The translations under genes and the position numbers were made by a program. A stretch of 64,000 bases of DNA, taken from the NCBI RefSeq assembly GCF_012726295.1, contig NZ_JABAOB010000001.1, positions 1,860,001 through 1,924,000 on the forward strand. The letters are read 5' to 3'. Of this stretch, positions 1 through 9,186 are shown one piece after another; positions within the stretch are counted from its first letter, which is position 1; each line of letters begins with the position of its first letter. The notes under the pieces were generated by a model, which worked only from the letters and a program-made list of their open reading frames with translations, ran no database searches and had not been told where the DNA came from. This stretch comes from Chitinophaga sp. Ak27. GTDB lineage: Bacteria; Bacteroidota; Bacteroidia; Chitinophagales; Chitinophagaceae.

Positions 1-994
1 GCAGGTTGTTACCGTAGTCGAAAGTAATGGCGCCTTTTTGCTGTAATTGCAGCATGAAGCCAACGTGTCGGGCCATGCTTTTCAGCGACAATTCGCGGTA
101 CCTGGCCGGATCCTGTTTACGGAGTTCCAATGCTGCTGCCAACGTCATACCATTGGGCACATAACCATTCAGCGGGTCATGGGCGGAAGTTTGGTCGGTG
201 AGGATATCTGGAATGATATTGTCTTTCAGCATTCTTTCCAGCATATCCCCGGCATCGCTTACCAGGCCAATGGAGAGCGCCTGTCCTTTCGCCTGGGCAT
301 CCTTAGCCCATTGGATGGCTTCTTCATAAGAATACGTCATGCGATCGATATAACGGGTATCCAGTCTTTTCTGGATACGGGTAGGATCGATGTCGGCACC
401 GATGAATACAGCGCCCGCCATGGTAGCGGCCAGGGGCTGAGCGCCGCCCATACCGCCAATACCGGCAGTTACCAGCAGTTTGCCGGAAAGGTTGCCGTTA
501 AAATGCTGACGGCCGCATTCCATAAAGGTTTCATAGGTACCTTGTAAGATGCCCTGTGTACCAATATAGATCCAGCTACCGGCGGTCATTTGCCCGTACA
601 TCATCAGGCCTTTGGCTCTTAATTCGTTGAAATGCTCCCAGGTAGCCCATTTGGGAACCAGGTTGCTGTTGGCCAGCATTACGCGCGGGGCCTGGGGATG
701 GGTGCGTACAATACCCACTGGTTTCCCCGACTGCACCAGCAGGGAGTGGTGGTCGTCCAGTACCAGCAGTGATTCAATAATTTTTTGCAGGGCTTCGCGG
801 TTGCGGGCGGCTTGGCCTATACCACCGTATACTACCAGTTCATCGGGGTTTTCGGCTACTTCGGCATCCAGGTTATTGAGTAACATGCGCAGCGGCGCTT
901 CTGTTTGCCAGGATCTGGCATGCAGCTGGGTACCGCGGGGCGCCTTGTAATGCGGGTGGGCTGCGTAGGTTTTAATAAAGTCCAAACTGGTCAT
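1..994 (-). CDS. hutU: Urocanate hydratase (urocanase), 3' part beyond window edge
   Basis: Second step of histidine degradation in the cytoplasm: urocanate plus water gives imidazolone propionate, with tightly bound NAD+. The reverse strand reads [14 protein letters not shown] from position 994 and stays open for 331 codons to the window edge, so the C-terminal part is missing. Visible family motifs are [12 protein letters not shown] near residue 60, [20 protein letters not shown] around residues 130-150, and the glycine-rich NAD loop [14 protein letters not shown] near residues 175-190. The ATG lies inside the 3' end of hutH (23-base overlap in another frame), so the two genes are translationally coupled. 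Identification is very secure; the end of the gene cannot be seen. Confidence 0.95.
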   Translation of the reverse strand, partial: MTSLDFIKTYAAHPHYKAPRGTQLHARSWQTEAPLRMLLNNLDAEVAENPDELVVYGGIGQAARNREALQKIIESLLVLDDHHSLLVQSGKPVGIVRTHPQAPRVMLANSNLVPKWATWEHFNELRAKGLMMYGQMTAGSWIYIGTQGILQGTYETFMECGRQHFNGNLSGKLLVTAGIGGMGGAQPLAATMAGAVFIGADIDPTRIQKRLDTRYIDRMTYSYEEAIQWAKDAQAKGQALSIGLVSDAGDMLERMLKDNIIPDILTDQTSAHDPLNGYVPNGMTLAAALELRKQDPARYRELSLKSMARHVGFMLQLQQKGAITFDYGNNL

Positions 995-2540
995 TGTAAA
1001 CTCCGTTTAAGTTAAGTTGATGACTGGCGGCGGCTTCATTGGCTACGCGTACCAGCGATTGATTGGTGATGATATGATGGAGGGCGGCAATATCGTTGGC
1101 GAAGATGCGGTCCTTAGCGGCAAACGTTACCTGTTCACGGGTATAGCGATGCACGGCTTCCAGCACAGGGCCTGATTTCAGCGGCCGGCGGAAATCCACC
1201 GCCTGTGCGGCATACAGTAATTCTATGGCCAGTATGTATTCCAGGTTGTCGATCACCTGGTTCAGTTTTCGCCCGCTGATAGACCCCATGGATACGTGAT
1301 CTTCCTGGCCGAGGGAGGTAGGTACGCTATCGGCGCTGGCAGGGAAACAAAGTGTTTTATTTTCTGTTACCAGGGCGGCGGTAGTGTATTGTGGAATCAT
1401 GAAACCGGAGTTAAGCCCGGCATCCTGGATCAGGAGCTTAGGCAGACCATATCTTCCTTCGATCATCATATAACAGCGCCGGTCGGAAATATTGCCCAGC
1501 TCCGCAGCCGCTACTGTGGCGTAATCCAGGGGAAGAGCCATGGGCTGTCCGTGGAAGTTGCCACCGCTGATAGTATCTTCCGCGCTGAAGATAATCGGGT
1601 TATCGGTAACGGCATTCAGCTCTATGGTAGTAAGTTCGAGCAGGTGCAGCCAGGCGGTGCGGGACGCACCATGTACCTGTGGCATACAACGCAGGGAGTA
1701 TGGGTCTTGTACGCGGCCACAATCCACATGTGATGACATGATTTCTGAATGGTCGAGCAATGTTTTCAGACGGTGCGCTACCAGCTGGTTGCCGGGGAAA
1801 GGACGGATGGCGTGTAAGCGGGAATCGAAAGGTTTGGCGGTGCCCATGAGTCCTTCGAGGGAAAGGGCGCCGATGATATCGGCTGCTTCCAGCGCGTTGT
1901 GGAGGCGCTGCACGGCTTTTACAGCAAACGACAGGATGAACTGTGTACCATTGATCAGTGCCAGTCCTTCTTTGGGCCCCAGTACAATGGGTTGTATACC
2001 TTCCTGTTGCATCATGGCGGCGGTATCGGTTTTCTGTCCTTTGTACCATACGAGGCCAAGGCCGATCAACGGAAGGAAGAGGTGCGACAATGGCGCCAGG
2101 TCGCCGGAGGCGCCCACAGAGCCTTTTTCAGGCACCAGCGGTGTTACCTGGTGGTCAATATGCCAGATGATCCGTTCCAGGGTAGACAATGCTATACCTG
2201 AAAAGCCCTGTGCCAATGCATGCACTTTAGTGATCAGCATGATGCGGGCCACTTCTTCCGGGATAGGATTTCCTACGCCTACACTATGGCTTTGCAGGAT
2301 GTTGTACTGCAGGGCGCGGGTATCTTCTTCAGATATTTTGGTATCACAGAGCGGGCCGAAGCCGGTGTTGATACCATATACCGTGGTATGTTGGGCCACG
2401 ATGGTTTGCACATACCCGAAGCTGGTTTGTACACGGTTGATGACTTCCGGTATCAGTATTCCCTTCACTTTGCCGGCCGCAATGTCAATGGCGGTGGCAA
2501 CGGTGAGCTGGTCAATACCATACTTAAAAATGTCACTCAT
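972..2540 (-). CDS. hutH: Histidine ammonia-lyase
   Basis: Removes ammonia from L-histidine to give trans-urocanate, the first step of histidine use. The 522-residue protein has the full length of the family. The motif [14 protein letters not shown] carries Ala144-Ser145-Gly146, which in this family cyclises into the electrophilic MIO cofactor; Tyr55 in VYGINTGFG is the expected catalytic tyrosine. The gene lies 30 bases after a MarR-type regulator and overlaps hutU, giving an operon marR-hutH-hutU. The later enzymes (hutI, and hutG or hutF) are not in the visible part and may follow beyond the window edge. Related lyases act on Phe or Tyr, but the urocanase partner fixes the substrate as histidine. 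Confidence 0.96.
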   Translation of the reverse strand: MSDIFKYGIDQLTVATAIDIAAGKVKGILIPEVINRVQTSFGYVQTIVAQHTTVYGINTGFGPLCDTKISEEDTRALQYNILQSHSVGVGNPIPEEVARIMLITKVHALAQGFSGIALSTLERIIWHIDHQVTPLVPEKGSVGASGDLAPLSHLFLPLIGLGLVWYKGQKTDTAAMMQQEGIQPIVLGPKEGLALINGTQFILSFAVKAVQRLHNALEAADIIGALSLEGLMGTAKPFDSRLHAIRPFPGNQLVAHRLKTLLDHSEIMSSHVDCGRVQDPYSLRCMPQVHGASRTAWLHLLELTTIELNAVTDNPIIFSAEDTISGGNFHGQPMALPLDYATVAAAELGNISDRRCYMMIEGRYGLPKLLIQDAGLNSGFMIPQYTTAALVTENKTLCFPASADSVPTSLGQEDHVSMGSISGRKLNQVIDNLEYILAIELLYAAQAVDFRRPLKSGPVLEAVHRYTREQVTFAAKDRIFANDIAALHHIITNQSLVRVANEAAASHQLNLNGVYNDQFGLY

Positions 2541-2570
2541 ATTAGGAAGATTTTTCTGGTGTATGATGTA

Positions 2571-3050
2571 TTAAAGTTGTTGTTTAATCCTTTCTGACAA
2601 CGGTTTTTGCTGCACGGCCTGTTCAATTTGTGCGATGGCTGCCAGTACCTGCTGGCTTTGTTTGTTTTCCATGGCCAGTTCATTCATAGCGCTGGTAATG
2701 GCTTCCCAGATGGGTTGTATCTGGTGCAGCAGTTCCTCTCCTTTCTTAGAGAAGGCTACCAGCTGCCGGCGTCCATCCTCTTTGCAGGGGGTAGTTTTCA
2801 GCAGTCCTTTCTTTTTCAGGTTAGTGACCATCTGGCTAACGGCGGAATGGGATATTTCCAACTGTTCGGAGATATCGATCATGGGGATGGACTGTTGTTT
2901 CGACAACAGGTAAAATACGGGGAACCAGCTGGCGTCGAAGGCAATGCCTGCCTGTTCATATACTTTGTTTACTTCCATGAGGAAGTATTCACTCAACCGG
3001 CGAAGGCGGCTGCCAAAGACGAGATAGCCTAGTGATGGATAGAATGACAT
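2571..3050 (-). CDS. MarR-family transcriptional regulator of the hut operon
   Basis: A 159-residue protein with the MarR winged-helix layout: N-terminal helices, a helix-turn-helix around residues 55-80 (IDISEQLEISHSAVSQMVTN), a basic wing with the CKEDGRRQLVAFSKKG pattern near residues 88-105, and a C-terminal dimerisation helix. It is the first gene of the hut operon, 30 bases before hutH, and just upstream of its start lie two copies of a 12-base palindrome at 3065-3102. That arrangement suggests autoregulation and control of histidine degradation, perhaps with histidine or urocanate as effector; the effector is inference. The classical hut repressor HutC is a GntR protein, so this is a different regulator family for the same pathway. 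Confidence 0.85.
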   Translation of the reverse strand: MSFYPSLGYLVFGSRLRRLSEYFLMEVNKVYEQAGIAFDASWFPVFYLLSKQQSIPMIDISEQLEISHSAVSQMVTNLKKKGLLKTTPCKEDGRRQLVAFSKKGEELLHQIQPIWEAITSAMNELAMENKQSQQVLAAIAQIEQAVQQKPLSERIKQQL

Positions 3051-3064
3051 ATCTTATTATTTAC

Positions 3065-3102
3065 ATAAGCGCTTATACAATTCAATTTATATAAGCACTT
3101 AT
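3065..3102. promoter_or_regulatory. Tandem palindromic operator upstream of marR-hutH-hutU
   Basis: ATAAGCGCTTAT at 3065-3076 is a perfect 12-base palindrome, and ATAAGCACTTAT at 3091-3102 is the same site with one change. The copies start 26 bases apart, about 2.5 helical turns, and the similarity extends to both sides. The pair begins 15 bases upstream of the MarR start codon. Size and placement fit an operator bound by the MarR dimer; binding is inferred. Confidence 0.7.
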
Positions 3103-3134
3103 ACAATATTACAAAAGAAATATGGAAAAAGCAA

Positions 3135-3241
3135 AAAGCGGAAGGCAGAAAGCAAAAAGCTATTCTAGCGGACGATTACAGCGGATATTTATCCGCGCAG
3201 ATCTTCGCTGCAATAGCTTTTTGCTTTCTGCCTTCCGCTTT
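3135..3241. repeat. Long inverted repeat, copy A of a dispersed family
   Basis: Two perfectly complementary 30-base arms (3135-3164 and 3212-3241) surround a 47-base centre. The centre has its own palindrome, GCGGATA-TT-TATCCGC at 3181-3196, and further AGCG..GAT/ATC..GCT pairing, so the transcript could fold as a branched hairpin. The arms contain GGAAGGCAGAAAGC and AGCAAAAAGCTATT. It ends 9 bases beyond the stop codon of the SET gene. Copies B (23109-23220) and C (53541-53643) share the arm sequence but not the centre. Confidence 0.9.
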
Positions 3242-3250
3242 CAGCGCTGA

Positions 3251-3652
3251 TTATTTAGTTTTTTGTTTCTTTTTCACATCGAACCAAAGCGGGGAGGTAT
3301 CGGTGATATCGCCGTTATAGTTAATAAAAAGTTCTTCTCCTTTTTTGATTTCACGGAGGGTGATGATGCTCATGGTTTCTTCAGAAAAATCCATTTCATA
3401 CTCACAGTTAGGGTGGTAGTCGTGGTTATAGATGGAGCAAAAGCCCAGTGCCACGCAGGATTTGGTTTCTTTCGGTCCCCAGAGAAAAATATAATTATGG
3501 AGCCTGGTCTGGTCCACAATGTCGGTATCGCTGTTAGAGAGAACAAGTACGGGGGATGTTTCTATTCTTGTTCCAGCCGGAATATTTTCGGTAGTATATA
3601 CTCCTCTGCCTCTGCCCTTCGATTTGTCAATGTACAAGTACGGCTTTATCAT
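3251..3652 (-). CDS. SET-domain protein (putative lysine methyltransferase)
   Basis: A 133-residue, single-domain SET protein. The start has the GRGRGVYTTENIPAGTRI element typical of the SET N-terminus (residues 13-30). The SAM-site and pseudoknot signatures are NHDYHPNC at 76-83 and GEELFINYNG at 105-114. SET enzymes transfer a methyl group from SAM to protein lysines; the bacterial substrate is unknown here. There is no post-SET cysteine cluster and no extra domain, and the C-terminus is a short basic tail. It stands alone between the hut regulator and a divergent bestrophin gene, so context gives no clue. Fold assignment is good; activity is inferred. Confidence 0.85.
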   Translation of the reverse strand: MIKPYLYIDKSKGRGRGVYTTENIPAGTRIETSPVLVLSNSDTDIVDQTRLHNYIFLWGPKETKSCVALGFCSIYNHDYHPNCEYEMDFSEETMSIITLREIKKGEELFINYNGDITDTSPLWFDVKKKQKTK

Positions 3653-3727
3653 AGCGCTATTTCAGATAATAAGAAGACGTAAAGTAAAGTTAAACGAAGA
3701 AGTTATCAAAATCATGTTGAAAAAATT

Positions 3728-3735
3728 TAGGTTTG
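3728..3735 (+). promoter_or_regulatory. Candidate -7 element for the bestrophin gene
   Basis: TAGGTTTG matches the Bacteroidota -7 consensus TAnnTTTG and sits 42 bases upstream of the bestrophin start. No clear TTG-type -33 element is present at the expected distance, so this is a weak call. Confidence 0.35.
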
Positions 3736-3777
3736 CGGCCCGGAAAATATTTTTTTTGCCTTTCATGAACCTGTATT

Positions 3778-4656
3778 ATGATCAATTATAACCCAAAAGA
3801 ATGGTTTACGTTTATTTTCCGTATCCACAAAGCGGATACGGTGAGAAAGCTGTTTCCCATGTTTATTGCCCTGGCTGTTTACGCCACCATCATTGCCTGG
3901 CTGGAGTTGTCGGTATGGAAATTATCGGCCAACAGCGAGGTGAAGAACATATCCCTCATGCACGGTTTGCTGGGTTTTGTGATTTCGTTGCTGCTGGTAT
4001 TCCGCACCAATACGGCATACGACCGGTGGTGGGAAGGCAGGCGGCAATGGGGGGCGCTCGTCAATTCCAGCCGTAACCTGGCCATGAAGCTGCAGGCCGT
4101 ATTACCGGCAGGTAATATTGAAGCCCGGCAGTTTTATAAAGTAATGATTCCCAATTTTGCCTACAGCCTCAAGAACCATTTGCGCAAAAGCTATATAGCC
4201 GCCGAAATGGAAGCCCTGCCCGGCCAGGAGGCATTTGCTGCAGATGCCTCCAAACATGTCCCTAATCAGCTGGCCTTACAAATCACCAGCAAAACCATGG
4301 AGCTATACCGCAGTGGCGACATTAGCGGCGATCAGCTGATTGTGATCAACAGCGAGTTACAGAACTTCACAGATGTATGCGGCGCCTGCGAGCGGATCAG
4401 GAATACCCCCATCCCCTTTTCCTACAGTGCATTTATTAAAAAGTTTATATTCTTCTACGTGATGTCCATGCCATTTGGATATGTATTCAGCCTGGGCTAC
4501 CTGATTGTGCCCATGATTGTATTCGTATTCTTTGTATTGGCCAGCCTGGAGCTGATCGCAGAAGAAATTGAGGATCCGTTTGGCTGGGATGCCAACGACC
4601 TGCCCCTGGATACCATTTGCGGCAATATCCGGCTGCATGTATCAGAATTATTATAA
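3778..4656 (+). CDS. Bestrophin-family ion channel
   Basis: A 292-residue membrane protein of the bacterial bestrophin (UPF0187) family, which forms pentameric ion channels in the inner membrane. Family signatures are FRTNTAYDRWWEGRRQWG near residues 79-96, directly after the second membrane segment, and the C-terminal EEIEDPFGWDANDLPLD near 261-277. Hydrophobic segments occur at about 26-46, 58-78, 218-238 and 240-262. Characterised bacterial members conduct monovalent cations rather than chloride; the selectivity of this one cannot be read from sequence. It precedes mgtE on the same strand by about 60 bases, so the two may be co-transcribed, which would group two ion-transport genes. Confidence 0.9.
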   Translation: MINYNPKEWFTFIFRIHKADTVRKLFPMFIALAVYATIIAWLELSVWKLSANSEVKNISLMHGLLGFVISLLLVFRTNTAYDRWWEGRRQWGALVNSSRNLAMKLQAVLPAGNIEARQFYKVMIPNFAYSLKNHLRKSYIAAEMEALPGQEAFAADASKHVPNQLALQITSKTMELYRSGDISGDQLIVINSELQNFTDVCGACERIRNTPIPFSYSAFIKKFIFFYVMSMPFGYVFSLGYLIVPMIVFVFFVLASLELIAEEIEDPFGWDANDLPLDTICGNIRLHVSELL

Positions 4657-4714
4657 CGACTGTCCCGGCAGCGTGCTATTTTAACTTATTTTCGCAGATA
4701 GAGGCAATTTGTAC

Positions 4715-6091
4715 ATGGAAAATGAAGCTTTACTGGAAAAATTCCAGACACTGACAGATGAAAAGAATTACCGCGAGCTGTCAGTATACCTGGATGATCA
4801 GCTGATAACGGATATAGCCGAACTGATTCACGAAGATCCGGATGAAGCCGATGTGATTATCAATAACCTGTCGATCAGCAGAGCGGCAGCGGCTTTCCGC
4901 ATCCTGGATTTTCCCTTGCAGGAAGACGTGATCCGGACTTTATCGGCCGCCAAGATCGCGGAGTTGATGAATGAGCTGCCAGCGGATGACCGCACCGCTT
5001 TCCTGGAAGAATTGCCTAGCGAGGCGGTAAAAGAACTAATTAAATTACTCGATCCCGAAGAAAGACGTATCACCTTGTCGCTGCTGGGCTACAAGGAAAA
5101 CAGCGTAGGCCGTATCATGACGCCCGACTACATTGCCGTGAGGGAAGAGTGGACGGTAAAGCGTGTACTGGATTATATCCGGGAATATGGAAAAGACAGT
5201 GAAACGATCGATGTAATATATGTGATCGATGAAAAAGGCCATCTGCTGGATGACTTCCGGATACGGGAATTCCTGCTGGTATCTACTGATACAGTGGTAC
5301 ATACCCTGATGGACGACCGGTTTGTATCCCTGCATGCCAACGATGACCAGGAAGAAGCCATCCAGGTATTCCGGATGGAAAACCGGGTAGCCTTACCCGT
5401 AGTAGACGACCAGGGCATCCTGTTGGGCATTGTGACCATCGATGATATGTTGTGGATCGCCAACGAAGAACATACAGAAGATATTCAAAAGATTGGTGGT
5501 ACCGAGGCCCTGGATGAGCCTTATCTCGATATGCCCTTGCTGAAGCTGGTAAAAAAGCGTGTAGGCTGGCTGGTAGTATTATTTATCGGGGAGATGCTGA
5601 CCGCTACCGCCATGGGATTTTTTGAAGACGAAATAGCCAAAGCGGTAGTGCTGGCACTGTTTGTACCCCTCATTATTTCCAGCGGGGGTAACAGCGGTTC
5701 CCAGGCTTCTACCCTGATTATACAGGCCATGGCCCTGGGTGAAATTACCGTAACCGACTGGTGGCGGGTGATGCGCCGGGAAATTCTCTCTGGCCTGCTA
5801 CTGGGTGGCGTATTAGGCTGTATTGGTTTTATACGTATCCTGCTATGGAATACCCTGTTCCATACCTATGGCGCTCACACGGTGCTGATTGGCGCTACAG
5901 TGGGCATTTCGCTGGTAGGCGTAGTATTATGGGGTACCCTTTCCGGATCAATGTTACCATTGGTACTTAAAAAATGCGGGGCCGACCCGGCTACCTCCTC
6001 TGCCCCGTTTGTAGCTACCCTGGTAGACGTAACGGGATTACTGATTTACTTCTCCGTGGCTTATACCCTGATGAGGGGAATATTGTTATAA
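4715..6091 (+). CDS. mgtE: Magnesium transporter MgtE
   Basis: A 458-residue MgtE-type Mg2+ channel. The layout is a helical N-terminal superfamily domain (about 1-125, with ALLEKFQTL and LPADDRTAFLEELPSEA), paired CBS domains (about 130-255, starting at VGRIMTPDYIAV) and a five-helix pore domain (about 280-458) with the conserved SSGGNSGSQASTL stretch in the membrane part. In known members the cytosolic domains bind Mg2+ and close the pore when magnesium is plentiful. A TTG six bases earlier is also possible, but the ATG at 4715 has AGAGG ten bases upstream and gives the normal N-terminus. A TATTTTCG motif at 4687-4694 may be the promoter. Confidence 0.95.
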   Translation: MENEALLEKFQTLTDEKNYRELSVYLDDQLITDIAELIHEDPDEADVIINNLSISRAAAAFRILDFPLQEDVIRTLSAAKIAELMNELPADDRTAFLEELPSEAVKELIKLLDPEERRITLSLLGYKENSVGRIMTPDYIAVREEWTVKRVLDYIREYGKDSETIDVIYVIDEKGHLLDDFRIREFLLVSTDTVVHTLMDDRFVSLHANDDQEEAIQVFRMENRVALPVVDDQGILLGIVTIDDMLWIANEEHTEDIQKIGGTEALDEPYLDMPLLKLVKKRVGWLVVLFIGEMLTATAMGFFEDEIAKAVVLALFVPLIISSGGNSGSQASTLIIQAMALGEITVTDWWRVMRREILSGLLLGGVLGCIGFIRILLWNTLFHTYGAHTVLIGATVGISLVGVVLWGTLSGSMLPLVLKKCGADPATSSAPFVATLVDVTGLLIYFSVAYTLMRGILL

Positions 6092-6116
6092 GGTAAAAGC
6101 CTCCGGCTTTTACCTT
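6090..6116. terminator. Hairpin between convergent mgtE and phosphatase genes
   Basis: AAGGTAAAAGCC (6090-6101) pairs perfectly with GGCTTTTACCTT (6105-6116) around a three-base loop, starting within the mgtE stop codon. It lies between two convergent genes and probably ends transcripts from both sides, although no long T run follows. Confidence 0.6.
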
Positions 6117-6134
6117 ACGGCTTTCAACTCCTTA

Positions 6135-6668
6135 TCAGAAGCTGATCTCTTTCAGCGTTGTTTCTGCCTTACTCTTTCTGACTATAAATAATTTATCGTA
6201 TTCCGTATCCCGGATAGAATCCCTGGCGGGACTCACTTTCAGGCTTCGCAGCAGTGGGATGATTGTGTGTGCATGCCCTACCACCAGGATACGTTTGCCC
6301 CAGTCTTCATGCCGCGTTACCTGGTAAATAAAAGACTCCCCGCTGGTATCTGCCTGGTAAAAGCAGGTGTCGAGATGCAACCGCATACGCAGGCTGTCGG
6401 CCGTGGCCACCGCTCTTTTATAGGGCGTGGTATAAATTTTATTCAGCGCCGAATCCTTTAACAGTCTATATAAGGCTCCTGCCCGGGCGTTGCCGGTAGC
6501 GGTGAGTACGGAATCCGGACCCGGGCATTCCTCTCCATGCCGTACAATATAAAAAGTGCCGGTTAAAAAAGTGGTGTCTTCCGCTACCGGTATGGGCTGC
6601 CGCACCGGTTGTTTGGGCTGACAGGCTATCAGCAGCAAGAGGGAAAGCAATATTGGCATTGTGCGCAT
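6135..6668 (-). CDS. Histidine-phosphatase superfamily lipoprotein
   Basis: A 177-residue protein of the phosphoglycerate-mutase-like (histidine phosphatase) superfamily. The phosphate-binding RHGE motif is at residues 43-46 (YIVRHGEECPG), and the second catalytic histidine is in VVGHAHTI near residue 132. The N-terminus MRTMPILLSLLLLIAC is a lipoprotein signal with the lipidated cysteine at position 16, so the enzyme should be anchored to a membrane and face the periplasm. It is small for the superfamily, without the insertions of the phytase branch, and its substrate is unknown. The gene stands alone, convergent with mgtE and divergent from the S9 peptidase gene. Confidence 0.85.
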   Translation of the reverse strand: MRTMPILLSLLLLIACQPKQPVRQPIPVAEDTTFLTGTFYIVRHGEECPGPDSVLTATGNARAGALYRLLKDSALNKIYTTPYKRAVATADSLRMRLHLDTCFYQADTSGESFIYQVTRHEDWGKRILVVGHAHTIIPLLRSLKVSPARDSIRDTEYDKLFIVRKSKAETTLKEISF

Positions 6669-6770
6669 AAAGCGGATTTAAAACAGATGACCGCAGTACG
6701 TCCATCCAAAACTTATGTCAATTTATGATTAAACTGTTACATTTATTCCCCAACAAATTAATGAACCACT

Positions 6771-9137
6771 ATGAGATATTGGGTAATACCCGCCATTATT
6801 TTTTTATCAGCCAACAGCACCTTTGCCCAGCAAGCCGGGCCGCTTACGGTAGAAAAGATTATGCGAGATCCGAAATGGATAGGCACTTCTCCTGATCATG
6901 TTTTTTGGGGTACTGACAACCAAACCGTGTACTTCGACTGGAACCCGGATAAACAGCTGAGCGACTCCCTGTACTACGCCAGTACAAAGAACAACACGCC
7001 CCGTAAAACCGATGCTGCCGAAAGAGCCCTCATCAAGGCCAGGGCCTCCGGCGCCTATAACACGGATAAAACTTTACTGGCCTATAGCTACCAGGGAGAT
7101 ATTTATTTACTGGAGATAAAAACAGGGAAACTGACCCGTATTACCAGTACTGTCGCCACGGAAACCAGCCCTGTGTTTAGTTTTGGCGGTAAACAGATAG
7201 TATTCCAGCAAAACAACGACCTATTTGCGTGGGACCGTACCAGCGGGTTGATCAGCCAGTTGACCAGCTTTGATAACGGCAGCAAACCTGTGGATAGCGA
7301 CGAGCGTAAAGCGGGCAACATGGAAGAACAAACGCTGAAAGCCCAGCAACTGGCGCTGATGCAGGTTGTACGCGACCGTAAGGCTAAGAAAGACGCCACC
7401 ACCGCCTTCAATAAAGCACATGAGCCGGCAGCGCTGCGCCGCCTGTACCTGCAAAACAAATCCCTTTATAACATCGGTATCAGTCCCGATGGGCGATTCA
7501 TTACCTATACCTTGTATACAGCGCCTTCCGGTGTACGTAATACTATTGTTCCTGAATTCGTGACGGCCAGCGGTTATACCACCGATATCCCCGCACGCGA
7601 TAAAGTAGGGTCGCCCCAGGGTAGCTATGAAAGCTATGTATACGACCGGCAACGTGATACCGTACTGCCGGTTAAAACTAGCGACCTGCCGGGGATAAAA
7701 GATCAGCCGGATTACGTAAAAGACTATACGAAAAAGGATACGCCCGTAGTCAGGGACGTGCAGGTGAACGGCCCCTGGTGGTCTGACCAGGGCACGCATG
7801 CCCTTGCGGAAGTGCGTTCGCAGGACAATAAGGACCGCTGGATGGTATTGCTGGATGCGGCAACAGGTACCTTAAAAACATTGAACCGGCAGCGGGATGA
7901 GGCCTGGATTGGCGGTCCGGGTATCGACTGGGGCAATGGCAACATTGGGTGGATAGATGAAAATACCGCGTGGTTCCAGTCGGAGGCCACCGGCTATTCC
8001 CACCTGTACACGGTAAACGTGAACAACGGCGGGGTGAAACAGCTGACCAGCGGTCAATACGAGATACAGGACGTGCAGCTATCGCCCGATAAAAAGTATT
8101 TCTATCTCACCACCAACGAAGTACATCCGGGAGAAAAACAGTTTTACCGCATGCCTGTCCAGGGAGGAAGGGCTGAAAGAATTACCACGCAGCCCGGCGC
8201 CAATGAAGTGCAGGTATCTCCGGATGGCAAGTGGTTAGCATTTCGTTATTCTTATTCCAACAAGCCCTGGGAGCTATACCTGCAGCCTAACAACCCGGGT
8301 AGTCAGCCGGTACAGGTAACCCGGCTGGGACAATCGGATGAGTTCAAATCCTATCCCTGGCGCGACCCGCAGGTGATCACTTTTATGGCCCGCGATCAAC
8401 AACCCGTGTATGCCCGCCTGTATACACCCGATCCTGCCAAAAACAATGGGGCGGCCGTAATATTTGTACATGGCGCAGGCTACCTGCAAAATGCGCACAA
8501 ATGGTGGAGCAGCTATTTCAGGGAATATATGTTTCACAACCTGCTTACCGATAAAGGATATACGGTGCTGGACATGGACTATCGTGGCAGCGCGGGTTAC
8601 GGACGCAACTGGCGTACTGGTATTTACCGGCATATGGGTGGCAAAGACCTGGACGACGAAGTAGATGGCGCTAAATATCTGGCAGAAAAATTGCAGGTCG
8701 ATGCGCGGCGTATCGGGATTTATGGAGGCAGCTATGGTGGCTTTATGACACTCATGGCCATGTTTACCCAACCCGGCACCTTTGCAGCCGGTGCGGCTTT
8801 GCGCTCTGTTACCGACTGGGCGCATTATAACCACGGTTATACCAGCAATATATTGAATGAGCCATTTACAGACAGTATTGCGTATCGCCGTTCCTCTCCT
8901 ATTTATTTCGCAGAGGGGTTGCAGGGTAAACTGCTGATGTGTCATGGTATGATAGATACCAACGTGCATTTCCAGGATATCGTGCGTTTATCGCAACGAT
9001 TGATAGAATTAGGTAAGAATAACTGGGAGCTGGCGGTATATCCGGTAGAAGATCACGGATTTATTACGCCCAGCAGCTGGACAGATGAATATAAAAGAAT
9101 ACTTTTGTTGTTTGAGAGTACGCTCTTAAAACCGTAA
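6771..9137 (+). CDS. S9-family prolyl oligopeptidase / dipeptidyl peptidase IV-like
   Basis: A 788-residue secreted serine peptidase. A cleavable signal peptide (MRYWVIPAIIFLSANSTFAQ) is followed by an eight-blade beta-propeller region (about 25-530) with repeats such as LSPDKKYFYLTTNE and VSPDGKWLAFRYS, then an alpha/beta-hydrolase domain. The catalytic triad is visible: Ser654 in YGGSYGGFM, Asp729 in HGMIDTNVH and His762 in VEDHGF. The domain order matches the DPP-IV branch (S9B) found widely in Bacteroidota, where it trims Xaa-Pro or similar dipeptides from periplasmic peptides. Substrate preference is inferred from the family. It appears to be a single-gene unit ending at the large hairpin at 9187-9266. 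Confidence 0.93.
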   Translation: MRYWVIPAIIFLSANSTFAQQAGPLTVEKIMRDPKWIGTSPDHVFWGTDNQTVYFDWNPDKQLSDSLYYASTKNNTPRKTDAAERALIKARASGAYNTDKTLLAYSYQGDIYLLEIKTGKLTRITSTVATETSPVFSFGGKQIVFQQNNDLFAWDRTSGLISQLTSFDNGSKPVDSDERKAGNMEEQTLKAQQLALMQVVRDRKAKKDATTAFNKAHEPAALRRLYLQNKSLYNIGISPDGRFITYTLYTAPSGVRNTIVPEFVTASGYTTDIPARDKVGSPQGSYESYVYDRQRDTVLPVKTSDLPGIKDQPDYVKDYTKKDTPVVRDVQVNGPWWSDQGTHALAEVRSQDNKDRWMVLLDAATGTLKTLNRQRDEAWIGGPGIDWGNGNIGWIDENTAWFQSEATGYSHLYTVNVNNGGVKQLTSGQYEIQDVQLSPDKKYFYLTTNEVHPGEKQFYRMPVQGGRAERITTQPGANEVQVSPDGKWLAFRYSYSNKPWELYLQPNNPGSQPVQVTRLGQSDEFKSYPWRDPQVITFMARDQQPVYARLYTPDPAKNNGAAVIFVHGAGYLQNAHKWWSSYFREYMFHNLLTDKGYTVLDMDYRGSAGYGRNWRTGIYRHMGGKDLDDEVDGAKYLAEKLQVDARRIGIYGGSYGGFMTLMAMFTQPGTFAAGAALRSVTDWAHYNHGYTSNILNEPFTDSIAYRRSSPIYFAEGLQGKLLMCHGMIDTNVHFQDIVRLSQRLIELGKNNWELAVYPVEDHGFITPSSWTDEYKRILLLFESTLLKP

Positions 9138-9186
9138 AGGCATTTTAATTTTTTTTATTTAGTTATCTCGGTAAAAAAAATTTAGC

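Noticed and set aside
47..950. Forward-strand open frames opposite hutU (47-547 and 612-950)
   Set aside because: The reverse strand encodes clear urocanase over the whole region; these are antisense frames without protein-like features.
1540..2574. 344-codon forward frame opposite hutH
   Set aside because: It lies antisense to an unmistakable histidine ammonia-lyase and its translation is rich in Ser, Arg and Cys as for a shadow frame.
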